This document shows, piece by piece, positions 52,761 to 61,193 of a stretch of DNA of 64,000 bases. A program made the position numbers and the translations under genes. Source of the stretch: JAYVFR01 sp043772945 (GTDB lineage Bacteria > Patescibacteriota > JACMRA01); assembly GCA_043772945.1 (NCBI GenBank), contig JAYVFR010000012.1, forward strand, positions 27,187-91,186, written 5' to 3'. The notes beneath the pieces were generated by a model that was given only the letters and a program-made list of their open reading frames with translations, was not told the origin of the DNA and did not search any database. Position 1 is the first letter of the stretch. Every line of letters starts with the position of its first letter.

Positions 52761-53461
52761 TGCTTGTCTATTTTGTTAACATTAAAGAAATTTTCGCCAC
52801 TAATGTAATTATCATATGGATCAGAAGGATCAATTTGATTTAAAACAGGATTATTTAAAATAGATTGACTGAGCGGAACTCCTCTACGAGTTGCAACTTG
52901 TAACTCTCTAGCAGCTTTAACCAACACCCCTTTCTTTTCAACTTCTATCATCCTACGCTTAATATCACCTAGTATTGTAGTCGCAGGTAAATCAACCATA
53001 CTTCCCAATTCTTTGATTTTAGAAATTTTACCTTTTTCGTCCGAACTAGCAAAATTACCAGAGGCGTCACTTGGATGCATTTTCTCGTACTCTTTATTCC
53101 AACGAGCCTGAATTTTTTCAACTGTTAAGTCAGCTAGTTTTTTATCAAGCTCTGCTGTATCAGGGTTTTTCGAATATTTTAATTTGCGAGGTTTAAAAAA
53201 AAACGTAACGACTTTAAAAATATACACTTCACTGTCACGGCCGTTATATCTACCGGCTGATAAATACGCGAAAAATGCGGCCACGGGTAAGGCCCAAATC
53301 CCGTTATAAGCTCCAAAAGACGGAGTAAGTTGGCTAAATAATATATAAACCAAAGTACACAAAAAAAATCCAAATAAAGCATATCCGAACTGCCTAATAT
53401 TCAACATTAAAAATATTTTGTCTCCTGAGTCTAAAAATTGTGGTATTTGATAGCTAGCCAT
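52757..53461 (-). CDS. PrgI-family membrane protein (type IV secretion/pilus associated)
   Basis: 234 residues. The N-terminal YQIPQFLDSGDKIFLMLNIRQ, two membrane helices (about 25-70) and FFKPRKLKYSKNP are typical of PrgI proteins, which sit beside VirB4-like ATPases in Gram-positive and CPR type IV secretion or DNA-transfer loci. The C-terminal 120 residues are soluble and charged. A VirB4-like ATPase is not next to it; the coupled downstream gene is an ABC exporter. With ComEC in the window it hints at DNA-transfer or pilus machinery. Confidence 0.75.
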   Translation of the reverse strand: MASYQIPQFLDSGDKIFLMLNIRQFGYALFGFFLCTLVYILFSQLTPSFGAYNGIWALPVAAFFAYLSAGRYNGRDSEVYIFKVVTFFFKPRKLKYSKNPDTAELDKKLADLTVEKIQARWNKEYEKMHPSDASGNFASSDEKGKISKIKELGSMVDLPATTILGDIKRRMIEVEKKGVLVKAARELQVATRRGVPLSQSILNNPVLNQIDPSDPYDNYISGENFFNVNKIDKQ

Positions 53462-53540
53462 TTGTCTTCATTTTATTTAAATAAACGCTTTAAGTCAAAA
53501 ATCCGAGCGCTAAAATTAAATTATTTTTTATTTGTTTTAC

Positions 53541-54140
53541 TTACTCTAAATTTTCCTCATCAGAATATAAGCCTTTTGAGTCTGTTGGTAAATTAATACC
53601 CATTATTTCATCTAAAATCTGCTCAGCTGTCAAGTGATTAGATTTAACTCCTAAGTCAATCAACAACTCTTTAATTTTTTTGAGTTTGCTAATTTCAAAT
53701 TCTCTGACAGTAACATCTAGACTACTACCAGTAATTGAATCTATTGTGTTTAGCCAAGTTAAGCGACTATCATGAGACAAAACTGATATTTCATAAATTA
53801 GATTTTTAGAAATATTAAAAAAAGGTAAACTTAAGATTTCTGGTAACAGGTTTTCTTGTTCTTTAGCATTATTTTGATTTACGCTATGAATAAATTTAAG
53901 AATTAAAATCAACCATCTAATTTCCTTTGCTTCTAAAACGTTATTTTGTTTTTCATAATTGACATCTAGATTGCTAACTTGAAGAAATTTAGCAATTAAC
54001 TCTAAGTCTTTGTGATTTCGAGATATGATTGCTATATCACTACCACGCGCCCCTAAATTTATTAAACTATTGGCTTCTTTTGCTATCCAAAAAAATTCCT
54101 CATTAATAGAGGAAAATTCTTGTGCTTGGATAGTTGACAT
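53541..54140 (-). CDS. Fragment of a UvrD/Rep-type helicase (2A/2B region)
   Basis: About 200 residues from the ATG at 54140 (MSTIQAQEFSSINEEFFW), which gives a 34-nt gap after rplN. The segment NEEFFWIAKEANSLI then DIAIISRNHKDLELIAKFL matches the SF1 helicase region where domain 2A begins (usually E-x-x-F-I-x-x-x-I then D-I-A-V-I-x-R). The protein stops in the 2B-like part and has none of motifs I-III, V or VI. It lies after rplN in the ribosomal-protein transcript. A second remnant or half related to the one at 45621. Confidence 0.6.
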   Translation of the reverse strand: MSTIQAQEFSSINEEFFWIAKEANSLINLGARGSDIAIISRNHKDLELIAKFLQVSNLDVNYEKQNNVLEAKEIRWLILILKFIHSVNQNNAKEQENLLPEILSLPFFNISKNLIYEISVLSHDSRLTWLNTIDSITGSSLDVTVREFEISKLKKIKELLIDLGVKSNHLTAEQILDEIMGINLPTDSKGLYSDEENLE

Positions 54141-54174
54141 ATTGTAGCAATTACTGAGAATTATAATTTGGTTA

Positions 54175-54543
54175 TTACAAGACCTCTTCAGCAAGGGAAA
54201 CTAGTTTGTTAAATCCTTTTTCACGAATTTCACGAGCAATAGGTCCAAAAACACGAGTTGCAACTGGTTCTCCATTTTTATTTACAATAACACCTGCGTT
54301 GTCAGTAAAAGAAATAGAACTACCATCTTTCCGGTGAATTCGCATTTTAGTACGGACAATTAAAATGTCTACTTTTTGAGTTTTTTTAATCTTACCTCCA
54401 GCATTAGCTTTTTTGACGGAACCTTTAATAATTGCTCCAACACCAACTGACTGCTGACCGTTTTTACCACTGACTGAGAAAATCATAACTTTGACGGCTC
54501 CTGAATTATCAGCTACATGTACTACGCTTCTTTCTAATAACAT
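54175..54543 (-). CDS. rplN: Ribosomal protein uL14
   Basis: 122 residues, full length. Start LERSVVHVADNSGAVKVMIF, the conserved GAIIKGSVKKA and RIHRKDGSSISFTDNAGVIV, and ending GFNKLVSLAEEVL. It binds 23S rRNA near the subunit interface. It follows rplP by 37 nt; rpsQ precedes rplP here instead of lying between rplP and rplN. Confidence 0.96.
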   Translation of the reverse strand: MLLERSVVHVADNSGAVKVMIFSVSGKNGQQSVGVGAIIKGSVKKANAGGKIKKTQKVDILIVRTKMRIHRKDGSSISFTDNAGVIVNKNGEPVATRVFGPIAREIREKGFNKLVSLAEEVL

Positions 54544-54580
54544 ACTCTTATTTTTTAAATTAATTAATATTGTTTATTGT

Positions 54581-55003
54581 TTATAGTAAATCTTCTTTTG
54601 ATACAACTTTACAAGTTACAGGTAACTTATGAGCTGCAATTCTGAACGATTCTAAAATTTTTTCTGGAGTACTTCCACGTACTTCAAAAATAATTCTACC
54701 TGGTTTAACTGGGAACATGAAATAATCAATCCCACCAGTACCAGATCCCATAGGAACACCTAGACCTTTTCCAGTAACGGGACGATTAGGGAAAATACGA
54801 ATTAGAATCTTTGCCCCTTTATTTCTACGGCTAATAACTCTACGAGCTGACTCGATTTGGCGAGCTGTCATCCAACTTGAACTAGTTGCCATTAAGCCAA
54901 ATTCACCGAAAACTAATGAGTTACCTCGATTGCACATTCCACGACGTCGTTGACCGTAAGTGTTAAAGATTTTTTTATGGACGATTCTTTTTGGAGCGAG
55001 CAT
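54581..55003 (-). CDS. rplP: Ribosomal protein uL16
   Basis: 140 residues, full length: MLAPKRIVHKKIFNTYGQRRRGMCNRGN, where many L16 have K-x-R-K-x-x-R-G. SSWMTARQIESARRVISR, PVTGKGLGVPMGSGTGGIDY and GRIIFEVRG are typical. It helps organise tRNA binding on the large subunit. It lies 124 nt from rpsQ, a gap large enough to contain its own promoter, and directly before rplN. Confidence 0.96.
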   Translation of the reverse strand: MLAPKRIVHKKIFNTYGQRRRGMCNRGNSLVFGEFGLMATSSSWMTARQIESARRVISRRNKGAKILIRIFPNRPVTGKGLGVPMGSGTGGIDYFMFPVKPGRIIFEVRGSTPEKILESFRIAAHKLPVTCKVVSKEDLL

Positions 55004-55127
55004 ACATCATGATTATAATAATTTGTAATGGAGTGTCTATAATTTAGTATAGATTATTTATGTTTAATAAGTAAATTGAACTGTTATTTTCAAAAGTTAG
55101 TCAAGTTCTAAAACTAAATTAATTTAG

Positions 55128-55349
55128 TTAAGCTTTCTCAATAACTTTATGACTAATAGTTTTTGAGATCGGACGGCAAGATATTACTTCAACCGTGTCA
55201 CCAATTTTGTAAACGGTCGAATCAATGCAACTGACTGAGTATTTTTTTCGAACTTTATACACTTTTTTGTATTTAGGATGAATTGTTGTACGATAAACTG
55301 CTACCACTAGGGCTTTTTGCATTTTGTTTGATAGAATTATTCCTGTCAT
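55128..55349 (-). CDS. rpsQ: Ribosomal protein uS17
   Basis: 73 residues: GIILSNKMQKALVVAVYRT, then HPKYKKVYKVRKKYSV and IGDTVEVISCRPISKTISHKV, the S17 OB-fold with the V-x-x-x-P-x-S-K-T motif. It follows rpsC by 12 nt on the minus strand. In the usual order rplP and rpmC lie between rpsC and rpsQ; here no rpmC is seen and rplP comes after. Confidence 0.95.
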   Translation of the reverse strand: MTGIILSNKMQKALVVAVYRTTIHPKYKKVYKVRKKYSVSCIDSTVYKIGDTVEVISCRPISKTISHKVIEKA

Positions 55350-55361
55350 AAGTTATTTTAA

Positions 55362-56045
55362 TTAGTATGTAAAATTTTTGAATTTATCACCTTTGTAGAG
55401 CCAAACTTTGATACCTACAATCCCAGCTTTAGTCTTACAATGCACTTGAGCATAATCAATATTTGCATCAATTGTGTGACGCGGGACACTACCATGACTA
55501 AAGTTTTCAGTACGAGCAATTTCAGCTCCATTCAAACGACCCGCTAGAGTAATTTTAGCTCCTAAAATCCCTGCATAACGAATCTTTTCCAAATAGGTCT
55601 TAGCTAATCGACGATAAGCTATCCCTCTCTGAATTCCAGTACAAAGTTCGTCGGCAATAATTTGTGCTGACTTATACGGATCTTTGAATTCTTGAATATC
55701 TAACTTCAAGTCATCAGCTAATCCGATTTTTTTGACTAAATCTTCCTTTAATTTATTGATTGTAGCTCCACCTTTACCAATAACTAATCCAGGTTTGGTA
55801 ACAAATAATGTAATTTCTAATTTTTTGAAATAACGACGAATTATGATTTTAACTAAACCTGCATTGGGGATAGTTTTTTTTATAAAATCACGAATTTTTT
55901 TGTCTTCAAGTAGATACTTAGAATAGTTACGAGAAGTAGCAAACCATACAGATGATTGTAAATTACTTACTTCACTACTGTTATTGTGTACGTTTGCAAG
56001 ACGTTGTTTAGCTCTAAGTAAGTTAACGCTGATTTTTTGACCCAT
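55362..56045 (-). CDS. rpsC: Ribosomal protein uS3
   Basis: 227 residues. MGQKISVNLLRAKQRL, the KH domain with VIGKGGATINKLKEDLVKK, the C-terminal NGAEIARTENFSHGSVPRHTID and KVWLYKGDKF are all typical of S3. The N-terminus is slightly shorter than usual. It is the first gene in this fragment of the S10 operon: rplV and earlier members are absent upstream, where 250 bp of non-coding sequence leads to a divergent tRNA gene. Confidence 0.96.
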   Translation of the reverse strand: MGQKISVNLLRAKQRLANVHNNSSEVSNLQSSVWFATSRNYSKYLLEDKKIRDFIKKTIPNAGLVKIIIRRYFKKLEITLFVTKPGLVIGKGGATINKLKEDLVKKIGLADDLKLDIQEFKDPYKSAQIIADELCTGIQRGIAYRRLAKTYLEKIRYAGILGAKITLAGRLNGAEIARTENFSHGSVPRHTIDANIDYAQVHCKTKAGIVGIKVWLYKGDKFKNFTY

Positions 56046-56294
56046 ATCTTAATATTTTGTTATATAATAAATAATTCTGATAATCTTTTTTAAAAAAACG
56101 GTATTTTTTTGATAAATACGACTAATATATACTTAAAAACACATAATTATAAAAATTGTCAAACACACTTAGCTAAATTTAATATTTTTATCCAAATATT
56201 GTTTAGGTATTTTAAATATTTCGTTTGGATGGTTAAACTAAATTTGACATCATGAAAAAAAAAATTCAGAGTATGGTATCTAAAGAATAAAAAC
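56046..56294. other. Divergent intergenic region between rpsC and tRNA-Thr
   Basis: About 249 bp, very AT-rich. It must contain promoters for the ribosomal-protein unit (minus) and the tRNA-comEC unit (plus). TTGACA at 56244-56249 points towards the tRNA; no convincing -10 lies at the ideal distance. Confidence 0.45.
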
Positions 56295-56370
56295 GCCGCT
56301 TTAGCTCACCTGGTAGAGCAACAGTTTTGTAAACTGTAGGTAGTCAGTTCGAGCCTGACAAGCGGCTCCA
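56295..56370 (+). tRNA. tRNA-Thr (UGU)
   Basis: Acceptor GCCGCTT/AAGCGGC, D-arm AGCTCACCTGGTAGAGC, anticodon stem ACAGT/ACTGT with loop TTTGTAA (UGU), T-arm with GTTCGAGCC and encoded CCA (56368-56370). The comEC gene begins 18 nt later. Confidence 0.95.
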
Positions 56371-56388
56371 CTAAATTTACTTCATACA

Positions 56389-57771
56389 TTGTCACCACTA
56401 ACTCTTTTAAGAAGAATTTGTTTAAGTCCTGCTGCTTGGTTTTTAGTTGCATTAATTTCAATAATTCTTTTTTGGTGCCATAGCACAATTAACCAAGATC
56501 CCTATCAAAACAAAAATTTAAAGAACCAAGAAATTATTGCTAGAGTTTTAAATAGTAAAAATACAAGCTTTGGATTAAAAGAATATTCAGTTTTGTGGAA
56601 TAATCAAACTTGGATAATCAAAAATAATTCTCAAAATCTTAGCACAGGTGCTAATTATAAATTAGCAATTAATTCTACTGATAATTACTTCGACACCATT
56701 AAGACTAACAGTTTTAATCGCTATAATTACTCCCTTGGTATTCAAGGTGAAATTAAATCAATATCTAGTATTAAATTAATTAACTGTGATTTTGTTTGTT
56801 TCTTGATTAATTCAACAAATCAAATTCGTAATAATTTGCAAATCCAGCTTTTGTTAAATAATTGTCATAATAACTATTATATAATCGAATTTCTTCAGCA
56901 AGACTCCCAAACTTGTCAAGATATCAGCTATCTTGGATATGGATTAATTTTAGGAGGTAGTAACAATCTTGATAAAATCTTTAAACAAAATATCAAAAAA
57001 ATTGGTTTGACTCATTTAATTGCATTTAGTGGATTTCAGGTTGTGATAATTTGCAGTTTATTAGAATTTGGCTTAACAAAAACAGGCTTTAATCGCTTAA
57101 CTAGATTAATTATCACAGCTATAATTTTATCTATTACAATTATTTTAGTAGGGCCGCAACCTCCAGTCCTACGTTCTAGTATTGGTATTTTAATCCTTGA
57201 AAGTCTCTTGTTCTTTACTGGCAAAAAAATTTTTGCAATACATAGATTAATTTACTCCAGCTTAATTCTACTAATTTTAAATCCTTTTTATTTAATCAAT
57301 TTAAGTTTTCAACTTTCAATTTTGGCAACTTTAGGACTAGTATTGAGTAGTAGTTTAATTAATCAAGCAAGTAAAAGAATAAACGAAAAATTTTGGCTAG
57401 AATTAATAACCCAGACTACTGGAGCTTGGATTTTAACATTACCAATTATAATTATGCTAAACGAGCAGATTAATATGTTACAAATAATCTCTAATATATT
57501 AATTATTCCGATCATTCCGATTTCTTCAGCTTTAATTCTATTGACAGTAATACCGCTAATTGGAAGTTTTTTTGGATTTTTCAACACCCTAATATTAACT
57601 TGTTTGCAAATTTTAATTAATGATTTAGCTAAAATTAATCAACTAAATTTTGTCTTTAAAAATAATTTAACATTGACCGATATAATTGTTTATTACAGCT
57701 TAATTCTAATGATTTGGATAGCAATTTATTCTCAAAAAGCCAGTTTTAAAAGTCCTAAAAAAAGCCAGTAA
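56389..57771 (+). CDS. comEC: ComEC/Rec2-type DNA-uptake channel, without the metallo-beta-lactamase domain
   Basis: 460 residues from a TTG at 56389; no ATG occurs in frame near the N-terminus, so a non-ATG start is required. An N-terminal membrane helix precedes an OB-like outer domain (about 40-150), then the competence domain: LIAFSGFQVVIICSLLE, GPQPPVLRSSIGILILESLLF and LSFQLSILATLGLVLSSSL, which are core ComEC helices. The C-terminal hydrolase domain found in larger ComEC proteins is missing. It would move single-stranded DNA across the membrane. It is placed 18 nt behind tRNA-Thr and likely shares its transcript. Confidence 0.88.
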   Translation: MSPLTLLRRICLSPAAWFLVALISIILFWCHSTINQDPYQNKNLKNQEIIARVLNSKNTSFGLKEYSVLWNNQTWIIKNNSQNLSTGANYKLAINSTDNYFDTIKTNSFNRYNYSLGIQGEIKSISSIKLINCDFVCFLINSTNQIRNNLQIQLLLNNCHNNYYIIEFLQQDSQTCQDISYLGYGLILGGSNNLDKIFKQNIKKIGLTHLIAFSGFQVVIICSLLEFGLTKTGFNRLTRLIITAIILSITIILVGPQPPVLRSSIGILILESLLFFTGKKIFAIHRLIYSSLILLILNPFYLINLSFQLSILATLGLVLSSSLINQASKRINEKFWLELITQTTGAWILTLPIIIMLNEQINMLQIISNILIIPIIPISSALILLTVIPLIGSFFGFFNTLILTCLQILINDLAKINQLNFVFKNNLTLTDIIVYYSLILMIWIAIYSQKASFKSPKKSQ

Positions 57772-57809
57772 CTTAACACTAGCTTTATTGTTAGGTTTAA
57801 TGAATTAAC

Positions 57810-58223
57810 TTAAACTATTTCTGAATTTGTTTTCAGTTCTGTTTCTGGCTGAATTCGTGGTTGAACTTTTTTTGCGCGAATAGCTTTAATTGGGTCTTTC
57901 ATTTTAATAAGATAATTCAAAGTAGCACGACGACCTCTTTGTAACTTAGTTACTACAATTTTATCAATGTTAGGGCTGTGAATAGGGAAAGTACGCATAG
58001 TTTTAATGCCTGCGGTGCTTACTTTTAAAACCTTAAAGCTTGCGTTAATACTCGTTTTTTGATGACGATCTATAACGATTCCGCTGAAAATTTGAATTCT
58101 CTCTTTTGCACCTTCTTTAATTTTATAGTGGACACTAAGTACTGAACCAACAGTAAACTCAGGAATGTCAGTTCGTAGCTGAGCTTGCACTACTTTAGAT
58201 TGTTGTATTAAATGGCTAGACAT
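57810..58223 (-). CDS. rplS: Ribosomal protein bL19
   Basis: 137 residues. IPEFTVGSVLSVHYKIKEG, RIQIFSGIVIDRHQ, FPIHSPNIDKIVV and RRATLNYLI match L19. The C-terminus has an extra tail of about 20 residues rich in Pro, Glu and Lys. It lies alone, convergent with comEC. Structural protein at the subunit interface. Confidence 0.94.
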   Translation of the reverse strand: MSSHLIQQSKVVQAQLRTDIPEFTVGSVLSVHYKIKEGAKERIQIFSGIVIDRHQKTSINASFKVLKVSTAGIKTMRTFPIHSPNIDKIVVTKLQRGRRATLNYLIKMKDPIKAIRAKKVQPRIQPETELKTNSEIV

Positions 58224-58343
58224 GATAATTAGGTTAATGACTATACATTAGATAACAAAATTGCTTTTCGTCAATTCAAATAACTTTATGCGCTCGAGTC
58301 TTGACTAAAATCAAGTTTAAATCCATTAGTGTTTGCATTCTTT

Positions 58344-58907
58344 ATGGCTTTAACTAAAAATCAAAAAATAATTTCTGGAGTAATTTCAATTCTAATTTTA
58401 TTTATTATTATTCTATTGACCTTTACTTTACCAAAAATTTTTACTAAGCCCAATAGCGCAAACAATCCCAATTCAGCGAGCAACTCAATAAGTGTTCCGC
58501 CTTTATCTCTATCTAAAATAGAAATTAGCATAGAGGGATGTAAAATTTTAAATGCTGAAATAGCTAAAAAATACTTAAGCAGCGAAGTAGAAAACATCTC
58601 AAACACCAAGTTTACTAACTTATCGTCCTGTGCTTACAAAAATTCACAAAATGATACTATTGGAATCAATCTTATGGAAAATAAAGATACTTTAGAAGCC
58701 GAAACAAATTTTAAAAATATCAAAAAAACTAATCCTAAATTTGAAATTATCACTGAATTAAAAGATGGGGCTGGAATTGACTCAAGCACTTTTCAATTAA
58801 GTTTTCAAAAAAATAAATATACTGGCTCAATCTCTATTGTGAAAAAAGGGAACGCTGACGTTAAGGGAAGTTTAATAAACTTGTACAAAGAACTAAATAT
58901 TAACTAA
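58344..58907 (+). CDS. Hypothetical membrane-anchored protein
   Basis: 187 residues from the ATG at 58344. One N-terminal helix (about 11-30), an Asn/Ser/Pro-rich linker, then an outer domain of about 130 residues with two Cys (EGCKILN and SSCAYKN), which may form a disulphide. GAGIDSSTFQLSF and alternating strands suggest an alpha/beta domain of the kind that binds metabolites or peptides. Not named. Convergent with rnhA. Confidence 0.55.
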   Translation: MALTKNQKIISGVISILILFIIILLTFTLPKIFTKPNSANNPNSASNSISVPPLSLSKIEISIEGCKILNAEIAKKYLSSEVENISNTKFTNLSSCAYKNSQNDTIGINLMENKDTLEAETNFKNIKKTNPKFEIITELKDGAGIDSSTFQLSFQKNKYTGSISIVKKGNADVKGSLINLYKELNIN

Positions 58908-58923
58908 TATCAATAGTCGTTGA

Positions 58924-59391
58924 TTAAAGATTATCTAAAACTTGATTAACTAAAGCATCTGCCTCTTTATTATATTCACGATAAATATGAGAAGCAATCA
59001 AATTGTCTATTTGGCTAGTGTATCTAAAAACCTCTATTGCTATTTTTTGCAAATTTAAATCTTTAATCTTCCATTTTCTCAATAATTGCTGAATAACCAA
59101 GTTAGAGTCTGCTAAGATTTGAAGCTCGACTTGCGACAAATCATAGTTATTAGACAACCACTCTAGCGCTTTTAAAAGTCCCATCCATTCAGCATAATTA
59201 TTAGTTTGAATCCCTAAATAAAAACCCTCCTGATGAATTAAAATATTGTTAGTATTAATTAACTCTTTGAGATTGAATGTACCTGAATCAACACTGACAA
59301 AATTATTTACTTGGTAAATCACAAAGCCACAAGCAGACTTACCAGGATTACTGCGAGAACCCCCATCAGTTGTTATAGTTATTTTAGGCAT
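58924..59391 (-). CDS. rnhA: Ribonuclease HI
   Basis: 155 residues with all four RNase H acidic residues in context: TTDGGSRSNPG (Asp), TNNYAEWMGLLKALEW (Glu), ILADSNLVIQQL (Asp) and IYREYNKEADALVNQ (Asp, with the preceding His of ASHIYREYN). It degrades the RNA in RNA:DNA hybrids. A segment of about 20 residues between the first strand and the Glu helix is longer than usual. Confidence 0.93.
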   Translation of the reverse strand: MPKITITTDGGSRSNPGKSACGFVIYQVNNFVSVDSGTFNLKELINTNNILIHQEGFYLGIQTNNYAEWMGLLKALEWLSNNYDLSQVELQILADSNLVIQQLLRKWKIKDLNLQKIAIEVFRYTSQIDNLIASHIYREYNKEADALVNQVLDNL

Positions 59392-59416
59392 ACTTTATTT
59401 TTTATAATTTATTAAC

Positions 59417-59447
59417 ACAAAAAAGCCAAATAATTAAATCAGGCTTG
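59417..59447 (-). terminator. Terminator after rplJ
   Basis: On the minus strand AAGCC (59442-59446) pairs with GGCTT (59423-59427) around a 14-nt AT loop, followed by T. Confidence 0.55.
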
Positions 59448-59470
59448 TTATTTTCTATGTGTGTTTAGTT

Positions 59471-60001
59471 TTATTCAGCTTTAGCTGCTTTAATACCGCG
59501 AGCTACGCTGGCTGAAACTTCTTTAATTCCAATTGCAATTTTAGCTGTAATTTGATTTAAAGTGCTTGCTACCATAGCCATAGAGTCTTTGTGGGTTGGA
59601 ACTTTAGCAATTGCCTGAGTTTTTTCAGCGTTGCAATACTCACCGTTAATTACTGATCCAATTATATTAAAATTATCAGAAAATTCTTTTTTGATAGCTT
59701 CAGTAATTACTTTAGGTACGGTTACTTCATCACTAGCGGATCCATTCTCTAAAAAAGTAATAAAAGTTTGACCAACTAAATTCTCACTAATATCTGGAAA
59801 TGCTTTTTGAATTAAGGTATTTTTACAAACTTTAACTACAATTCCAGCCTTTCGAACAGCAAAGCGGAACTCTGTTGTTTTATTAGCATTTAAAGGAGTT
59901 TTAGTGTCTCTAGTGGTGATTAAAACTACTGCTTTTTGAGAACCAATTTCACCTGTCAGTTGATTTAAAATTGTTGATTTTTGATTTTTAGTAATAGCCA
60001 T
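59471..60001 (-). CDS. rplJ: Ribosomal protein uL10
   Basis: 176 residues: MAITKNQKSTILNQL, AVVLITTRDTKTPLNANKTT, FRFAVRKAGIVVKVCKNTLI and the typical IIGSVINGEYCNAE, with the C-terminal helix that docks L7/L12 dimers (ITAKIAIGIKEVSASVARGI). rplL is not next to it but at 35896 on the other strand, and rplA/rplK are also not adjacent. TTGACA-like sequence lies just upstream. Confidence 0.93.
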   Translation of the reverse strand: MAITKNQKSTILNQLTGEIGSQKAVVLITTRDTKTPLNANKTTEFRFAVRKAGIVVKVCKNTLIQKAFPDISENLVGQTFITFLENGSASDEVTVPKVITEAIKKEFSDNFNIIGSVINGEYCNAEKTQAIAKVPTHKDSMAMVASTLNQITAKIAIGIKEVSASVARGIKAAKAE

Positions 60002-60077
60002 ATTTGGTCGTTAATCTAAGAATTTTTGATTATATATGCTATATATTGGATTTATCTTACTGCTTTTGTCAAGTAAT

Positions 60078-61142
60078 TTATTTTATAATTTCTGCTTTTT
60101 CGATAGTTAGTGGTTTATCTGGTTTACCATCAGTTACCTCACCTGTTTGACTTGGGTTTGGGCTAATTGGATTAACATTTTGTTTAATTTTTTCTAAAGT
60201 CTCATAATTATTTGAGTCAACAACTCCAAAAACTGTGTATTGGGCTGGTAACTTAGTATCACTAAGTGTAACAAAAAACTGACTTGTAGCTGAATCTGGC
60301 TGATTAGTCTTTGCCATTAGCATCAATCCCTTAGCATAAACGACTTCTCCTGTAACTTTATTATAATCTTTATAAAGAGTATCATCTTTAAGTTTTGGGT
60401 CGTTTTTTATCTGACCCCTAGTAGCTTCGTTCTGACTTTCAAACTCTGGCTTAATTTCCCATAGTTCATCAGCCACACCCTTACCACTAGCACTTTCCCC
60501 TCCTTTACCGTCCCCTAACGGATCGCCACCTTGTATTACAGAGAAATTCTCCTGCTTAACAATTCTATGAAACCCTATACCGTTATAATACCCTCTGCTA
60601 ACAAGCCTAATGAAATTTTCGGTTGTTCGTGGAGCGGCTTTGTCCTTTAAACTAATTTTAAGATCACCGTAATCTTTAATTTTAAGATTAACTTTTTGGT
60701 CCGTAAAAACTAAAGTTTTATTTTCCTCTTCAAGTTTTACTTTCAATTCTTCTTGGCGGGCTTTGGTGCTTGATTCACTTGATTTTTTTTCTGACTCTGC
60801 CTTCGCTTGATCAGTACTAGTTAAAATTACATTTGGAACTACATGAAGAAAAGCAACTAAAGTAAAAACAATAGCCAGGACTGTAAATAGCAAACTAAAA
60901 AGTTTAGTACTATTGCTTGTATAATATTTATCTTGTAAATTTACATTTTTTGGATATGAATATTTATTATTTTTTAATTTCTGATTTGGCTGTTCATCTA
61001 AATTCTGTTCTTTTGCTTCATTAGTTGTCTTTATTGTTTCTACGTCGATGAAACTTTGGTCATTTTCTTGATTTTCAGTTTCAACTTGAGCGTTATTAAC
61101 TAAATTTGTTTTTTTGAAATTTTTCTTGATTTTTTTGGACAT
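60078..61142 (-). CDS. Cyclophilin-type peptidyl-prolyl isomerase, membrane-anchored
   Basis: 354 residues: a long charged N-terminal cytoplasmic part (about 1-82), one helix (about 83-105), a Lys/Glu-rich spacer and a C-terminal cyclophilin domain with APRTTENFIRLVSRGYYNGI, GFHRIVKQENFSVIQGGDP and MLMAKTNQPDSATSQFFVTL. The domain contains an insertion of about 35 residues around LKDDTLYKDYNKVTG. It would fold proteins outside the membrane. The 61194 gene is upstream on the same strand, 51 nt away: two extracytoplasmic folding factors together. Confidence 0.92.
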   Translation of the reverse strand: MSKKIKKNFKKTNLVNNAQVETENQENDQSFIDVETIKTTNEAKEQNLDEQPNQKLKNNKYSYPKNVNLQDKYYTSNSTKLFSLLFTVLAIVFTLVAFLHVVPNVILTSTDQAKAESEKKSSESSTKARQEELKVKLEEENKTLVFTDQKVNLKIKDYGDLKISLKDKAAPRTTENFIRLVSRGYYNGIGFHRIVKQENFSVIQGGDPLGDGKGGESASGKGVADELWEIKPEFESQNEATRGQIKNDPKLKDDTLYKDYNKVTGEVVYAKGLMLMAKTNQPDSATSQFFVTLSDTKLPAQYTVFGVVDSNNYETLEKIKQNVNPISPNPSQTGEVTDGKPDKPLTIEKAEIIK

Positions 61143-61193
61143 GTATGGAATTACTTGAACTTATTTTTTGTGAATTTTGTCAATAATTAATCT

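Noticed and set aside
57036..57587. Open frames antisense to comEC
   Set aside because: The plus-strand competence domain is clear and the antisense frames have no features.
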